DNA of 64,000 bases from NCBI RefSeq assembly GCF_016920785.2, contig NW_024609884.1, positions 87,350,069-87,414,068 on the forward strand. Reading direction: 5' to 3'. Below the pieces are notes generated by a model that did no database searches, was not told the origin of the DNA, and saw only the letters and a program-made list of their open reading frames with translations. This DNA comes from Ixodes scapularis. Taxonomy: Eukaryota; Arthropoda; Arachnida; Ixodida; Ixodidae. The translations under genes and the position numbers were made by a program. Below, in pieces: positions 11,431-22,333 of the stretch; the first letter of the stretch is position 1; the number at the start of each line of letters is the position of its first letter.

Positions 11431-11619
11431 CACTGCTTACAATACGTCATACAAAAGACAGTCTGCATACAGATTCGAACGCGAGTCACCGCGAGGTCCG
11501 TACTTCGAATGCCGCATGGTGATGAGTTGAAGGAGAAAACTTGTCACACGGCATTCGAACCACGAATATTGCGGCGACTCGTTTTTGCTGACTGTCGTTT
11601 GTGTGATGTACGAGCAGTG
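11431..11619. mobile_element. 189-bp MITE with CACTGC ends
   Basis: CACTGCTTACAATACGTCAT at the left is mirrored by a near-complementary end finishing GAGCAGTG at 11619, with inverted AAAGACAGTC/GACTGTCGTT just inside. The paralogous hAT copy near 19180-19200 lacks it, giving an approximate empty site. A clean target duplication could not be decided. Confidence 0.7.
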
Positions 11620-12011
11620 GGACCCCGGTTTGAGTGTTCCGCAGAGAAGTGTACACACCGGAATATTTTGTGAGCCGTCTATATTTTTTGCTCAAAGCAC
11701 ATCATTATATTTTTGAATTGCGTGTTTTTGTTGTTCACAAGTGAAGTTTTCCTTTTTAAAAATTAGACTAACGGAGTCTCTTGCGTGTGTGTGTGTTTTC
11801 TAAAGCCCATGTGGCAAAAAAAGGTTGATTTTTTTGTCTTCGAAACAGGAAAATAGTAACTGACATTGTGTTTGTGCAAATTCTTTTCCTCTTTTATTTT
11901 TTAATGGCTTGCGCAAAGAAAAACATCTCCTGAAATATTTTTTTCCTGGCTACGCCACTGAACGCGTGGGTGGCATCTCTGTGCAGTTCACAGCCAAGAG
12001 CCGTCGTTGAG

Positions 12012-12098
12012 ATGACCCGTGCTGGCTTGTCCTGCTGGTTGCTGCTCTGCGTCGTGGGCCTGGGACAGGCGAGACCGCGCTCGTCCGGCCTGACCCCG
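12012..12098 (+). CDS. Secreted cysteine-rich protein, exon 1 (signal peptide)
   Basis: The first ATG opens 29 codons reading MTRAGLSCWLLLCVVGLGQA and then RPRSSGLTP: a short basic N-terminus, a hydrophobic core, and a plausible signal-peptidase site after GQA. There is no upstream in-frame ATG, and a G at -3 fits a Kozak context. The exon ends in CCCCG before the donor GTGAGA (12099), phase 0. It joins in frame to 15841. The gene has four exons and encodes 219 residues with 16 cysteines after the signal peptide, so the product is predicted to be secreted and disulfide-rich. A hAT element ends only 43 bases upstream, so the 5' UTR or promoter may be altered. Alternatives: there could be an upstream non-coding exon. 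Confidence 0.75.
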
Positions 12099-12940
12099 GT
12101 GAGACATCTCGAGAAGAAAAGGCCTGCGCATGACGTCATTGTTGGTAGACCCCAAGCGGCAAACACGTTGATGCTCGGCGTCCTGCGTCGCCGTGTTCTA
12201 GCGCCGCACTGGTTGTGAGACGCTGCGATACGTGTTCGGCGATGGTGACGCAGCCTAGGCGGCACTGGGAGGATCCACTAGGGGTCTTCTATTGTCTTTG
12301 TTTGCAAGCCGCACCTCGTTCGCCATCTTCGAAGACGAGCAAAGTTACCCCACACAGGTTATTTTTATGCAGCATCTGTACAAGGCTAGCCCTAGTGTTT
12401 AGTAAAAATAAAAACGTCTCCAAAAAGTACAACGCAGAAGGGAATCGCACAAGTCTAACATCCTAGGTTTAGCTGACGTATACGCCCTGCTCAAGTGAGC
12501 GGGAGGGTTTGGTGTCGCCCGTCCGTAGGCCCCAGGGCTTGGGCTGACGTCCATTTTCCCATTGCCGAGGTTTCGTTGGCCGAAGTGGAGGTGGGAGGCG
12601 AAGTACCGTAGCCTCGCTGGTGGTGGTCGAAGTATCTTCGTCTTTGACGTGCGCTACTTTATTCTTGCACGCTCTTGAGTCACGGCTGAAAAGCGCCCGG
12701 TGCGAGGCTAAGAGCATCGTCTTCGAGGGTATGGACGATACTTCTTTTGGTTTACTTGTCTGGGCATGGTGGTCAAGTCCACTGCCTCACTTTACAGTCA
12801 ACTGTCAACATTAAAGGGGGGGGGGGGGGGGGGGGGGGGGGTTAGGCCATGAGTACTGAGAGAGAAAGAGAGAACGCGTAAAAGGGGTGTGATCCTCTAC
12901 TGTTTTGTGAGACCGGTGGCCACCGCTTCTCTCGCTCTCT

Positions 12941-13219
12941 ATGCTTTCCCCTCCCCTGGCCTCCACGAATATTGGTATGAAAGTAAGAACGGATGAAACA
13001 ATCGAAAACCCGCAATCGCCACTTTTTTCTCTGACTAGTCGAGTTTTCGGTCCTCGAGTGTCTATCGTCCCATGGCCATCTCTTAATGAGATGCTCAAAA
13101 TTCAGGGCATTAAGGAGAACGGAAACCTAGATTTCGAGTGTATACTTTGCTTGACAAAAAAAAAAAACATATTGTTATCAGCAAGAACAACAAACTCTAA
13201 TCTACTGAAACACATCAAG
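12941..13219 (+). pseudogene. BED-type zinc-finger exon remnant (hAT transposase N-terminus)
   Basis: The frame reads NGNLDFECILCLTKKKNILL and then TTNSNLLKHIK, matching the BED finger pattern C-x2-C...SNL..H. It ends at a good donor, AAG|GTAAGC (13219/13220). BED fingers form the N-terminus of many hAT transposases; the GTAAC-rich sequence downstream (13630-13790) supports a transposon origin. No catalytic part follows within this repeat. It could instead be a domesticated BED gene fragment, which is less likely. Confidence 0.6.
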
Positions 13220-13629
13220 GTAAGCTGGGACACCTGCATTCTGCATTCTATACATTGTAACGTTAGAACCAAGTTTTTCTTTTCTTCTAAATAACAGGCG
13301 AAACACCCGAGTCAAAAGGGAGCTTTCGCAGATCGCTTCTTTAGCTCCGAATCTCGTAGCCGAGGTAGACGCTGCTTCTGAGCATGCACACCGCTAGCTT
13401 TATTTCCACAATTCCAGGGATCATTTCCGGAGGCGTAAGCTAGCGGGATGGCGGGTGCGGTTGCAGCTTTCGGTGCCTTGGCAGCTAACAGGTGAACGGA
13501 GTGCACCTACACTCTTCCTTTCTAACACAATATCTTATTTTTACAAGGACTGGCATAATACGGGCGTATGAGAAATAAAATTTAGTGTTGCAGAATATTA
13601 AAAAAATATATCAAAATCGTTTCTGCTGT

Positions 13630-13790
13630 TTTCTGGATAAGTGTACGGAAAAAGTAACGTGAAAGTAATTTGTAACGTCACAAGTAAAGTAATCCGTTAC
13701 TATTTAGCGAAAGTAATTTGTAACGGTAATCTGTTACATTTGAGGTTCGGTAATTTGTAACTGTAATCCATTACATTTTTTCAAGTAGCG
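13630..13790. repeat. GTAAC/GTAAT-rich transposon subterminal repeat
   Basis: AAAGTAATTTGTAAC and TAATCTGTTAC motifs recur about every 20-30 bases, as in the subterminal regions of the hAT at 47964-58155 and of the repeats at 1-1150 and 41385-42650. Confidence 0.65.
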
Positions 13791-14564
13791 AGCACGAGTC
13801 TGATGCCACGTGACCAGAAAAGGCAGAGCGGAAAAGACGGAAGCGAAGCCATCGTTGACAAACGTTTTACGCGTCCTCGTCGTGTATTCGAAACAAAAAC
13901 TGAAACACCTAAGAAGTCGTTGTATTAATTATTAAAAGTACATACTTGTTGCTTAACAGTGTTTCACTGCGACAGCAATTGCTATAGTGGCTGAAGCATG
14001 CGAAACGGACCAAAGCTCACCATTTTTTTTTCGGGGACTCAGGACAAAGGCTCACCGTTTATGTCCGCACCCCAACAAAATCTTAATGGAAGGAAAGTTG
14101 TATTTTATCACCGATTTTGATATGAGGATCGATATTTTGTTTCTGCGGACCAAAAAGTCCAATCAGAAATATCTTGAGCTTTCAACTTCGTTTGGTAGTA
14201 ATTATAAAACATAGCTGGAACACGAAATTAGTGGCTGACTTCAAAAGGGTCGCCTTAAGAGCGGAAACAATCGCACCTGCGCGGTTTTATCTTGAAAGTA
14301 GTATAGGCGCATGAGAAAAAATACAGTAATTATATTGACCACTACTATATGTTCAACTTCCCCAATGCACGAGCATAATGTTAATTTTATTCGGGGGGAC
14401 TTGGCAAAGATAATGTCAGCCGGACAAGCTCAGCGGCCCACGAAAATAGCCGTGCATGGAAAAGCCCAGTACCGAAACGACCACGTACCGAAACGACCGC
14501 CATAACTATCATTAATCAACTATTCGAAAAAATTAATAACTTCTAAATTATATGCAAGGTTTAC

Positions 14565-14745
14565 TTCATATCCGTTGGATCTTTTGTCTCGTTGGACATT
14601 CAGGCTCTATGGACATTCCGTCTCGGTTGGATCTTTCGTCTTGTTGTACATGCCGTCTCGCCTGTCACATGACCGATTGGACATTTAGGCCCGTTGAAGA
14701 TTCAATCTCCTTGGACATTCAGGCCATAAGCGGTATGTCAAGATA
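14565..14745. repeat. Minisatellite, CGTTGGACATTCAGGC-like units
   Basis: Units of about 16-18 bases such as GTTGGACATTCAGGC, GGTTGGATCTTTCGTCTCG and GATTGGACATTTAGGC are repeated imperfectly. Confidence 0.75.
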
Positions 14746-15840
14746 CGACCTGCTTTCAAGATGGCGTTGGCGTCATCCTGATACTTCACACGTATCCGTT
14801 GAATCAAAATGGTATCGGCACAGTCTTTCCAATTTAAGCTCAATATCGGCGCAATACCGTGTGCTACCTGTGATGTATATTTCGACGTCTTCGTTCGTCT
14901 TTTGAGAGCGGAGACGCTTTTTTAAATCGAAGTTGAACTGATAGAACTGATGCACGCGTGACACGTAATCTTCGGCTCGTGAGTTCGATCGGAGCTGCAA
15001 GAACTATTATCGAGCACTTTCTAATCGTACGCCACTTCGTGTGGCGATTAACCACACTCCATGTTTGTACCGCCGCACATCAGCAAAAGTTTCCTCAAAG
15101 CGATAAACATGAACGGCTATGAAATCATGGGTGTATTCGACTGGATCACCATTACGCCCCTTTCACACCGTGTGGATGAAGGGCGTAAAATTCGCCCACA
15201 AACCCTTTCTACACGATTTCAGACACCATCGCTGCAAGTGGGCACAAAAAGGGGCGTGCAAGGAGTGGAAATCATCAGCACAGCCGTCTTAGACACTTCG
15301 ATATTCAGAAATCGTGTAAAAAGGGTGTAAGAAGGCTGCGTTTCCTAACTAATACAACCTTCTTACACCCTTCTTACATGAATATGGCTGTTACAATGTC
15401 TAGTTTGTGCGCGCGTAAAACAGTGGGCGGCTGTGTACCCAAGCCTCCAGCCCCCCCCCCCCCCCCCCCTTCTCTCTCTGTCGCGTAAACCAGAGGGACG
15501 TGCAGCGTCACAAAAAAAAAGTCGCCGCCGCCTGTTGCCGGCGGGGCGCGCATTTGTATCCTTGAAAAAAGGCCAATCTGGGGTCCCGGTTTCGCCCCAT
15601 GGTTATACTTCGTGAGGAAACTACTATGCGTATATATACACGCTCCGGCCACTGTCAGGTCTTGGTATACAGTCGGCGGCGCAAGGACTCCGCCCAAATT
15701 GCGTGCTCCGGTGCGGATTGAGGCCATCGCCCCAAAACGACGATTGGAAATCGCCACGAGTTAGCTTCCGTAAAGATGCTATTCTGCGTGGTCCGCGGCG
15801 TTTCGTTCGCAGAATAGCGACGCTGGTGTCTGGCACGCAG

Positions 15841-16005
15841 GAGCTACCGGAGTGCCTGGCGCAGAGCGTGTGCGGATACGTGCAGCTCAACGTGGCCGGC
15901 GTGAACGCGGAACAGCTCTGCCGATGCCCCGACGACGCCGGCTGTCCGCTGGTCTGGGATCCGCTGGACGGACGCACCGTGTCGCACGGCAACGACCAGT
16001 ACAAG
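15841..16005 (+). CDS. Secreted cysteine-rich protein, exon 2 (module 1)
   Basis: Fifty-five codons from the acceptor TGGCACGCAG to AAG|GTGGGT, phase 0 at both ends. The exon starts ELPECLAQSVCGYVQL and ends GNDQYK. Cysteines fall at positions 5, 11, 27, 29 and 35 of the exon, giving C-x5-C-x15-CxC-x5-C. It is GC-rich compared with the flanking introns, and the reading frame continues precisely into exon 3 as DQYK-YCERSP. The TWDP-like and DGRTVSHG stretch resembles, from memory of the family, SLPTX11-like arthropod secreted proteins; this needs a search to confirm. Confidence 0.85.
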
Positions 16006-16584
16006 GTGGGTGCCCCCCAGGGCTGGACTTATGGGAGGGGGGCGACCGCCCTCTTCCCAAGGCTGAATTTTTTTAATAAAGGGAAGACGACATACACCAG
16101 CTTTTTGTGGGGAAGAAATGTTTCGAGTGAAATGGCACTTGATGAACAAAATCCCTGGGCAATGCTTGGCCCGTGTCGTCAGAGCTTTGTGCAGTCATGT
16201 TCCCCTCCTCCCCTGATCAGGAGCAGGCCTTGTCTTTTAGGTGGTATTGGGCGAAGCGGGGGCTGACAGTTCGTAGCTTTGACTCCCGGCAAAGGGGCCG
16301 GTGTCCAAACAGAATACTTCAAAACCCGTGAGGCGACACTTCTCCGCCATATCAAGTGAAAGTTGCAGTCCAGCAGTCCGCCTTTTGTTCGGACATTCAT
16401 CAGGCAAACATCACGGCTTTGCTCCTCACATCCTCTGCTTTTCTGCAGCCTCGGCTCGTCACACGCCACCTGCAAATGGCGGCGTGTGAAATCAAGTTTT
16501 CTTTTTTGTTCTAATTCAAGTTTTCTTTTTCAATTCAGGTTTCACATCAAGTTTTCTAACTTTTTCTCACTTATATTAACAACC

Positions 16585-16876
16585 TTCCAGTACTGTTTCG
16601 TCCTCAATTAAATTATTTTCTGACGATTGTGCCATTTGTCGAATAATACCTAATGACTCTGACTCCAAGCAATTACAGCATGATTTAGATTCTATTTCAA
16701 AGTGGTGGGAGCTATGGTCAAAGGAACTAAATATTAACGAGTGCAAACTAAAGCGCATGGTTCGTAAGGTTACTTTTACATCTACGTATAGCCTTAATAA
16801 CACAACACTAGAACTTGTAAACTCTAATAAGTATCTAGGAGTGATCCTAAGCTCCGATCTGGTCGTGGAACATTCA
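16585..16876 (+). pseudogene. LINE reverse transcriptase fragment (Jockey/CR1-like)
   Basis: The frame contains SIKLFSDDCAICR, where SDD replaces the usual ADD of motif C, followed by LQHDLDSISKWWELWSKELN and KYLGVILSSDL, the conserved thumb motifs (LQ.DL..I..W...W...LN; KYLGV). A TAA ends it at 16874-16876. The family is decided from these motifs only. The fragment is cut at 16909 by a MITE. Confidence 0.85.
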
Positions 16877-16908
16877 TATTAATTATGTGACCAACAACGC
16901 TAACCGTA

Positions 16909-17220
16909 CACTCTAAGAAAAGCCGGTGCGTGTTCTTTCCCACACAACACTCGGAGAGCCAATGAGCGCAGCTTACGGAGGCAGCTCAGCGAATGACGAT
17001 GCCGAAACATATGTTTAGACCAAAAAACGCAGTCTGAGTTGTGACATTAAGCAATGCAAGCGTGACGTTTCGCATTGCTTAATGTCACAATTTAGGCTGC
17101 GTTTTTTGGTCTAAACTAACGTTTCGGCATCGTCATTCGCTGAGTTTTCTCCGAAAGTTGTGGTGATTGGCTCTTCGACTGTTGCGCGTGAAAGTAGACG
17201 CACAGACTTTTTTTAGTGTG
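16909..17220. mobile_element. Foldback MITE, CACTCTAAGAAAA ends, TA duplication
   Basis: The whole 312-bp element is an imperfect palindrome: CACTCTAAGAAAAGCC at the left and TTTTTTTAGTGTG at the right, with inner inverted blocks GAATGACGATGCCGAAAC and CATTGCTTAATGTCACA. TA occurs at 16907-16908 and 17221-17222. The same family occurs at 17232-17545 and 26015-26339. No protein is encoded. Confidence 0.85.
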
Positions 17221-17231
17221 TAGCGTAATGT

Positions 17232-17545
17232 CATCTCTCTTAAAAATGCCTGCGCGTGCACTTACTCGCCAAACACTCGTAGAGTCAATCTCTGTGATCT
17301 ACGAAATAAGCTCAGCGAATGATGAGGTGGAACATCTGTTTAGATCTCAATATTAAGTGTGCGATGTTGCATTACGCATTGCAAGCATTTCTCTTTGCAT
17401 TCCGTAATGCCACAGTGCAGACTTAATTTTTAGGTCTAAACAGATGTACCGCCTCATCATTCGCTGAGCTTGTCTGGGTATGTCGCAGAGATTGGCTCTT
17501 TGACTGTTTTGCGGTTAAGTAGACGCGCAGGTATTTTTTAGGGTG
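17232..17545. mobile_element. Diverged second foldback MITE of the same family
   Basis: The ends read CATCTCTCTTAAAAATGCC and TATTTTTTAGGGTG, with inverted inner blocks (AATGATGAGG...CCTCATCATTCGCTGA and GTCTAAACAGATG). It shares the GCTCAGCGAATGA and CGCGCAGG blocks with the neighbour at 16909-17220 but is more diverged, so it is the older of the two. Confidence 0.75.
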
Positions 17546-18019
17546 AATGAAAAATACTTTATCACTACCCAGTCTCGCACATCGCCGAAAAAGTTCTAGT
17601 ATTTGTCTCTTTCATAAAATTTTTCATCACAACGTATAGAGGAGGCTATGTCACAACACTATACTCAGAAATCAATTGATACCCCCCCGCCCCCCCCCCC
17701 CCCCCCCCCCCCAAATCGTTTGCCTCGGCACGCTTGGATCACCGTCACAAAGTAGGCGTCCCATTGTCATTATAACAAATATTTTGCTTAATTTATTCCT
17801 CGAGTTTCGAATGAATGGAATCATCCTCCTGCATCACTTGTTGACTGTGTTCTTTGTTGTTCAAATGTTCCAAACCATGTATTCCCTGTTGTTTAACTAT
17901 TTTGTATTTTCCACTGTTGTTTCGTTCGTTTTATCAGCACTCCCCTCCGTAATGCCTCCGGCTCTGAGGGTAAAATGAATAAATAAAGAAACAAAGAAAT
18001 GGTGTGTCATGCTGCCTAT
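17546..18019. other. No recognisable gene; poly-C run
   Basis: A poly-C run lies at about 17682-17712. The AT-rich remainder has a hydrophobic open frame without a known domain. Confidence 0.4.
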
Positions 18020-18540
18020 CCATCTGTCCCGTTTTTGGGACTTGAACAGCAGCGGGGGCCTTGGGCACTTGACTGACAGCCAACAGAGCGTATGAGTGGC
18101 TGTCCGGACCCACGTGACGAGCATGCTCAAGGCCCCCGGGATGGACACAAGCGGACGTGGCGGGGGGAAGCATTCCCCCGGAAGACGGACGAAAGCGGAT
18201 CGCCGCTCGTCATATATGGCGGAGAAGCGTCGCTACACACCCGCTTGAAGTGTCCTGTTTGGAGAGCCCTTAAAGGGTTGTCCAAACAGTACACCTCAGA
18301 TGGCCTTTAGCAACACAACACCCGCATATGGCGTACTGCAATTCGCTTTCGTCCGTTTTTTTTTTTTTTTGTCTTTTTTTTTTACAGGGGGGGGGGGTGC
18401 TTTCTTCGGCTTCTGTTCTTGATGGAGGCCTGGAGCGTGCTCATCGCGTGGGGATCCGGACAGCCACTCATACGCTCTGTTGGTCATCAGCCAAGGTTTC
18501 CGCTGCTGTGCAAGTCTAGAGCTTCCCGAACACGGGAAAG
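18020..18540. repeat. Long inverted repeat (foldback element)
   Basis: The arm at about 18020-18150 (CCAACAGAGCGTATGAGTGG) is mirrored at about 18411-18540 (GCCACTCATACGCTCTGTTGG). The TTGAAGTGTCCTGTTTGG block occurs directly repeated at 18245 and 18792, suggesting a compound or partly duplicated element. Confidence 0.75.
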
Positions 18541-18890
18541 GGAAGGATATGAGGGCGAGGAGGCGAAGCCTCTTCTCGCGAGCCAAACCCGAACAGCCGG
18601 ACCTCTTCGACCTTCCAAGTCTTGTGGACAGGCATACTATTGACAGGTCGCGTGTGACGTCAAGTCCGACGAGCACTGACGTCACAGAAAAGCAGAGGAG
18701 GTGAGGAGAGAAGCTGTCCCGTTTGCGTGGTTCATGTCCCAACTAAAAATGGTTCACTTCATATGCCGGTGAGGTGTCGCCTCACTCCATTTGAAGTGTC
18801 CTGTTTGGTGACCTAAGAGGGAAAGGTGAACGCAGGATTACTACCACTACAAGCGCTCCCGCAGAGCCCTTCACTCTTTCCACTTTAGCA

Positions 18891-18990
18891 NNNNNNNNNN
18901 NNNNNNNNNNNNNNNNNNNNNNNNNNNNNNNNNNNNNNNNNNNNNNNNNNNNNNNNNNNNNNNNNNNNNNNNNNNNNNNNNNNNNNNNNN
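18891..18990. other. Assembly gap of 100 N
   Basis: Exactly 100 N, the conventional size for a gap of unknown length. The 3' terminus of the minus-strand hAT (18991-23544) is missing at its edge. Confidence 0.99.
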
Positions 18991-19491
18991 AACACAATTT
19001 TGTTTGCTATTTTCCTGTTTCTTAGACGACAAAAGTCCAACCTCCTTTTCCACCATATCGTTCGTCCAGTATTTAAAAAAAGGAGAATTTAATGTTAAAC
19101 GACGAAAGAACGCAGTCAGAAAATCGAGCAGAAAAGTCTAAACAGGCTCACAAAAAATTACGGTGCGTGCACTTCAATGCGGAACACTCGGGTATCCAAT
19201 GACCGAAAACTATGGAAAAGTGCCAGAGAATAGCGAAGTTTAGAATACGATTAAACACAAAAACTGCAATGCGCAGAGGGGCAATGAGTGAAGTGAATAG
19301 TGAAGCGTCACGCTCATTGCTCCTGCGCGGATCACATTTTTTCAGAAAATATTGTTGTACAGTCATGTTTTAGGCTATTTCCGTTCTTCGTTGTTGTTTT
19401 ACGAGAAAGTGTGAGAAAAATACCAGTTTCTATCATTTTGTGGGGTCTAAACATTTAGTGGAAGCCGCCGTCGGTCGATTGGAAGAAGTGA

Positions 19492-19623
19492 GGCCTGGTT
19501 CACACTTACAGCTAATGCGCTGTCGCCGAAGCGGAATTGGCCGCGGCAATGCACAGGGGACGCTACGCCCGGCGGCCGAATTCTTGCAGATTCGCCCGCC
19601 GATTCGCAAGTGTGAACCAGGCC
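19492..19623. mobile_element. 132-bp MITE with GGCCTGGTTCACACTTGC ends, TGA duplication
   Basis: GGCCTGGTTCACACTT at the left is mirrored by AAGTGTGAACCAGGCC at the right. TGA flanks both sides (19489-19491, 19624-19626). The duplicated sequence at 20467-20480 reads GAAGTGAGAGTACC without the element, giving a direct empty site. A 3-bp duplication suggests PIF/Harbinger. Confidence 0.9.
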
Positions 19624-20427
19624 TGAGAGTACCCTTTCGGTGCTGATTTGCATATTTTGGTGAATGTTCAAAAGCGCAGCCCCTATTAGCGGCGAGATAT
19701 TTTGGTGACGCCCTCGTATACAGTTTCCTCTCGTGACGTCATTACCTTACGGACAACAAGTTCGACGGTGTTTATAATTAGCATGGTGGAAGCTATTGCG
19801 CTCTGAAACCAACACTACCAACACCGACAAAAATGAAGTTCTTTCATTACTCTTATTTCTGTCGATGAGAAAACCTTTGCTGACGTCATAGTCACCATTC
19901 GGCCAATCGTAGAAGGCCGACCACAGCGACGCTTTTGATCGCGCACGTCGCCATCTTTCTGCCCTTGCAAAAACAAGTGTGATCGCGCAGGCACGCGCAA
20001 CCAAAGCACTACCGAAGCCAGCGAGCTCGCGTTGAAGGCGGAGCGTCTGGTCTCAGCTTGGAACGGAGTAGCAAGCGCCCCTGGGACGTTGAAGCCCTCA
20101 GGTGCTTCAACGTCCCAGTATTCGGAGTCTAGAAAACAAACGTTCCGATTCAGCGCTGCTAACGAGCATGGTGGCCAGGATTGGCAGCAGGCGGGTTACA
20201 TTAGGATACAAAGCCTCTGGGCAAATGCAAGTTGCCTGTACCGCCGAGACGCGCTACGCGGTGCGGTGCCACCACATCTGTGTCAAAACCAGTACTTCCC
20301 CTGCGCGGATCACATTTTTTTCAGAAAATATCGTTGTATAGTCATGTTTTAGGCTATTTCCGTTCTTCGTTGTCGTTTTACGAGAAAGTGGAAGAAAAAA
20401 ATTCCAGTTTCTATCATTTTTTGGGGT

Positions 20428-20628
20428 CTAAACATTTAGTGGAAGCCGCCGTCGGTCGATAGAAAGAAGTGAGAGTACCCTTTCGGTGCCGATGTGCATA
20501 TTTCGGTGAATGTTCAAAAGCGCAGCCCCTATTAGAGGCGAGATGTTCTGGTGGCGCCCTCCTATGGTTTCCTCTCGTGACGTCATTACCTTACGGACAA
20601 CAAGTTCGACGGTGTTTATAATTAGCAT
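20428..20628 (-). pseudogene. hAT dimerisation-domain remnant
   Basis: The minus-strand frame contains AALLNIHRNMHIGTERVLSL and ends in RRRLPLNV with a stop, the same C-terminus as at 11177. Sequence upstream of IHR is unrelated insertion. A second, further broken copy occurs at 19447-19671. Confidence 0.75.
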
Positions 20629-20852
20629 GGTGGAAGCTATTGCGTAAGCAGGCGGGTTAAGCTAAGCAGGCGGGTTACATTAGGATACAAAGCCTCTAGG
20701 CAAATGCTAGTTGCCTGTACCGCCGAGACGCGCTACGCGGTGCGGTCCCTCCACATCTGTGTCAAAACCAGTACTTCCCCAGGAAGTGTATTTAACAAAA
20801 CGAATGCTCCGCACAGGCCGCCGATTTGATCGAAGTCGAGGCTTGCGACATA

Positions 20853-22333
20853 CCCATACAAAAATGGTCTATGGTTGTCTATGGAAATTTATATGGCTGT
20901 TTATCACCCCCTATGGCCCTCTATGGTCGGCCATAGAAATCCATAAAGACAGCTACAGCCAGCTATAGAAAAATCTATGGCCCTGTGTCTAAAGACTGGG
21001 AACCAATACATTTTCTTTACCCGCTTATAGACACAAGTCTAAAGGACACAAGTCTATGGACACAAGTCTAAAGACTGGGAACCAATAAATTGTCTTTAAC
21101 CCTCTATAGAAAATTTTATGGCCCAGAGTCTAAAGACTGGGAACCAATAAAACTGCTTTAGACGCCTATAGAATATTATATGGCCCCATTTCTAAAGACA
21201 GCGAACCAAGAAATGTTTTTTACCCGCCTATAAAAAATCCTTTGGCCCCGAGTTTAAATACTGGAAACCAATTATTTGTCTTTACTCGTCTATAGACAAA
21301 TTTATGGCCCCGAGTCTAAAGGCCAAGAACCAATACATTTTCTTTCCACGCCTATAGAAAATCACTACCGGCGCTTACTTTTTAGTAAAAACACTCGACG
21401 TTAGAAAATTAAATCAATACTAAATTTTTGTAATGGAGGTGACAAACCATGACCCAAGATATGTTCTCTGCTGTTGCAACGAGTCGTGAAAATTTGTAAT
21501 ATCGTTTGTTTGAAAAATCCATTAAAATATTTGTGCCACAATTAACATTAATTATTACCCCCCAAAAGTTAAAATAAATTACAATGGCGCCGAACACTGT
21601 AACCAAGCAATAGCTTGATTGCAATCTTCAGCACCAGTGTACTGCATGTCATCACTGCATTGTCAACGTGATTCATCAAACTTAATTATTAAAAAAGATA
21701 ATCAATAAATTTTAGTTAATTAGCCTAATGATCTACATTTGCTTTTTTCAGGGTGTCGAATTAAGAGATGGAGGCTATTCCAAGAGACAATTCAAATAAT
21801 GTATTAAGTACGAGTAATATTTGCTCCGCCTCTCCGTGTTTTTGAGACAAATGATGGGTCACCGGGAAAGTCGGATTCAAAAATTAGACTGCTATATATA
21901 CAGCTAGTGCGAACATAGCATACGTTCGTACTAAATGTATAAATGGCAGTCCGGTGTTGCTGCGTTGTTTCTGTTCTGTGGGGTAGTGTTCTGCTTGTGT
22001 TGTGTGTATTCTGTGTGTTCAGAGATGTATGTATATCTACCATGTAGCGTTCACAAGTTTGGGGAACTTGAAGTAAATTTTTTTAGAGTTTGCTGGCTAA
22101 AGAGAGCCATAGGATAAGCCATAGAGGAGTCTTTAGCCAACCATTAGACAAGCTAAAGGGCGCTATGGCTGGACAGCGATAGGGCCATAGACAAAGCTAA
22201 AGAGCCCCATAAAGGCGACCATAAGAAATGCTAAAGACAGCCATAGAAAATTCTTTAGCTAATTGGGCCAAATAGCTAAAGCCGACCATACAAAGAATTT
22301 TCTATAGCCGACCATAGGACATTTTTGTATGGG
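20853..22333. mobile_element. 1.48-kb TA-flanked inverted-repeat element rich in CTATGG/CTAAAG tandem units
   Basis: Begins CCCATACAAAAATGGTC and ends CATTTTTGTATGGG, with TA on both sides (20851-20852, 22334-22335). The hAT sequence on both flanks joins to match the other copy near 10750-10790. Both subterminal regions consist of CTATGG, CTAAAG and CCATAG motifs. No transposase is recognised. TA duplication fits Tc1/mariner-type mobilisation; this is inference. Confidence 0.85.
20975..21365. repeat. Tandem repeat, about 62-bp unit
   Basis: Units built on GAGTCTAAAGACTGGGAACC, followed by AATAAATTGTCTTTA and CCTATAGAAAATTTTATGGC, recur about six times within the left part of the element at 20853-22333. 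Confidence 0.85.

Larger units (their letters stand above)
8520..11960 (+). mobile_element. Complete hAT transposon copy (CAGYGGCGTAGCCAG ends), defective
   Basis: The left end is CAGCGGCGTAGCCAG and the right end is CTGGCTACGCCACTG, inverted repeats starting with the CAG typical of hAT elements. The 8-bp sequence AACGCGTG is duplicated exactly at 8512-8519 and 11961-11968. A hAT C-terminal dimerisation (hATC) domain is encoded at 10938-11177 on the + strand. The rest of the transposase is not intact. A paralogous copy in reverse orientation lies at about 18991-23544. Two insertions interrupt this copy (8927-10358 and 11431-11619). It ends 43 bases before the start codon of the secreted-protein gene. 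Confidence 0.9.
12099..15840 (+). other. Intron 1 of the secreted-protein gene
   Basis: Bounded by GTGAGA and by ...GGCACGCAG. It contains a BED-finger exon remnant (12941-13219), a GTAAC-rich repeat (13630-13790), a minisatellite (14565-14745), a poly-G run (12816-12841) and a poly-C run (about 15451-15469). An inverted repeat of TTCTTACACCCTT lies at about 15320-15378. Confidence 0.7.

Noticed and set aside
11970..12011. Earlier start for the secreted protein
   Set aside because: The upstream open codons have no ATG and begin right at the hAT target duplication; the ATG at 12012 leads directly into a signal peptide.
15703..15840. Upstream extension of exon 2 as coding sequence
   Set aside because: The frame is open upstream, but phase-0 joining with exon 1 and the cysteine-module start fit the acceptor at 15840; another AG at 15812 gives the wrong phase.
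18782..19056. Open frames crossing the N gap
   Set aside because: They are translations of N runs, not real sequence.
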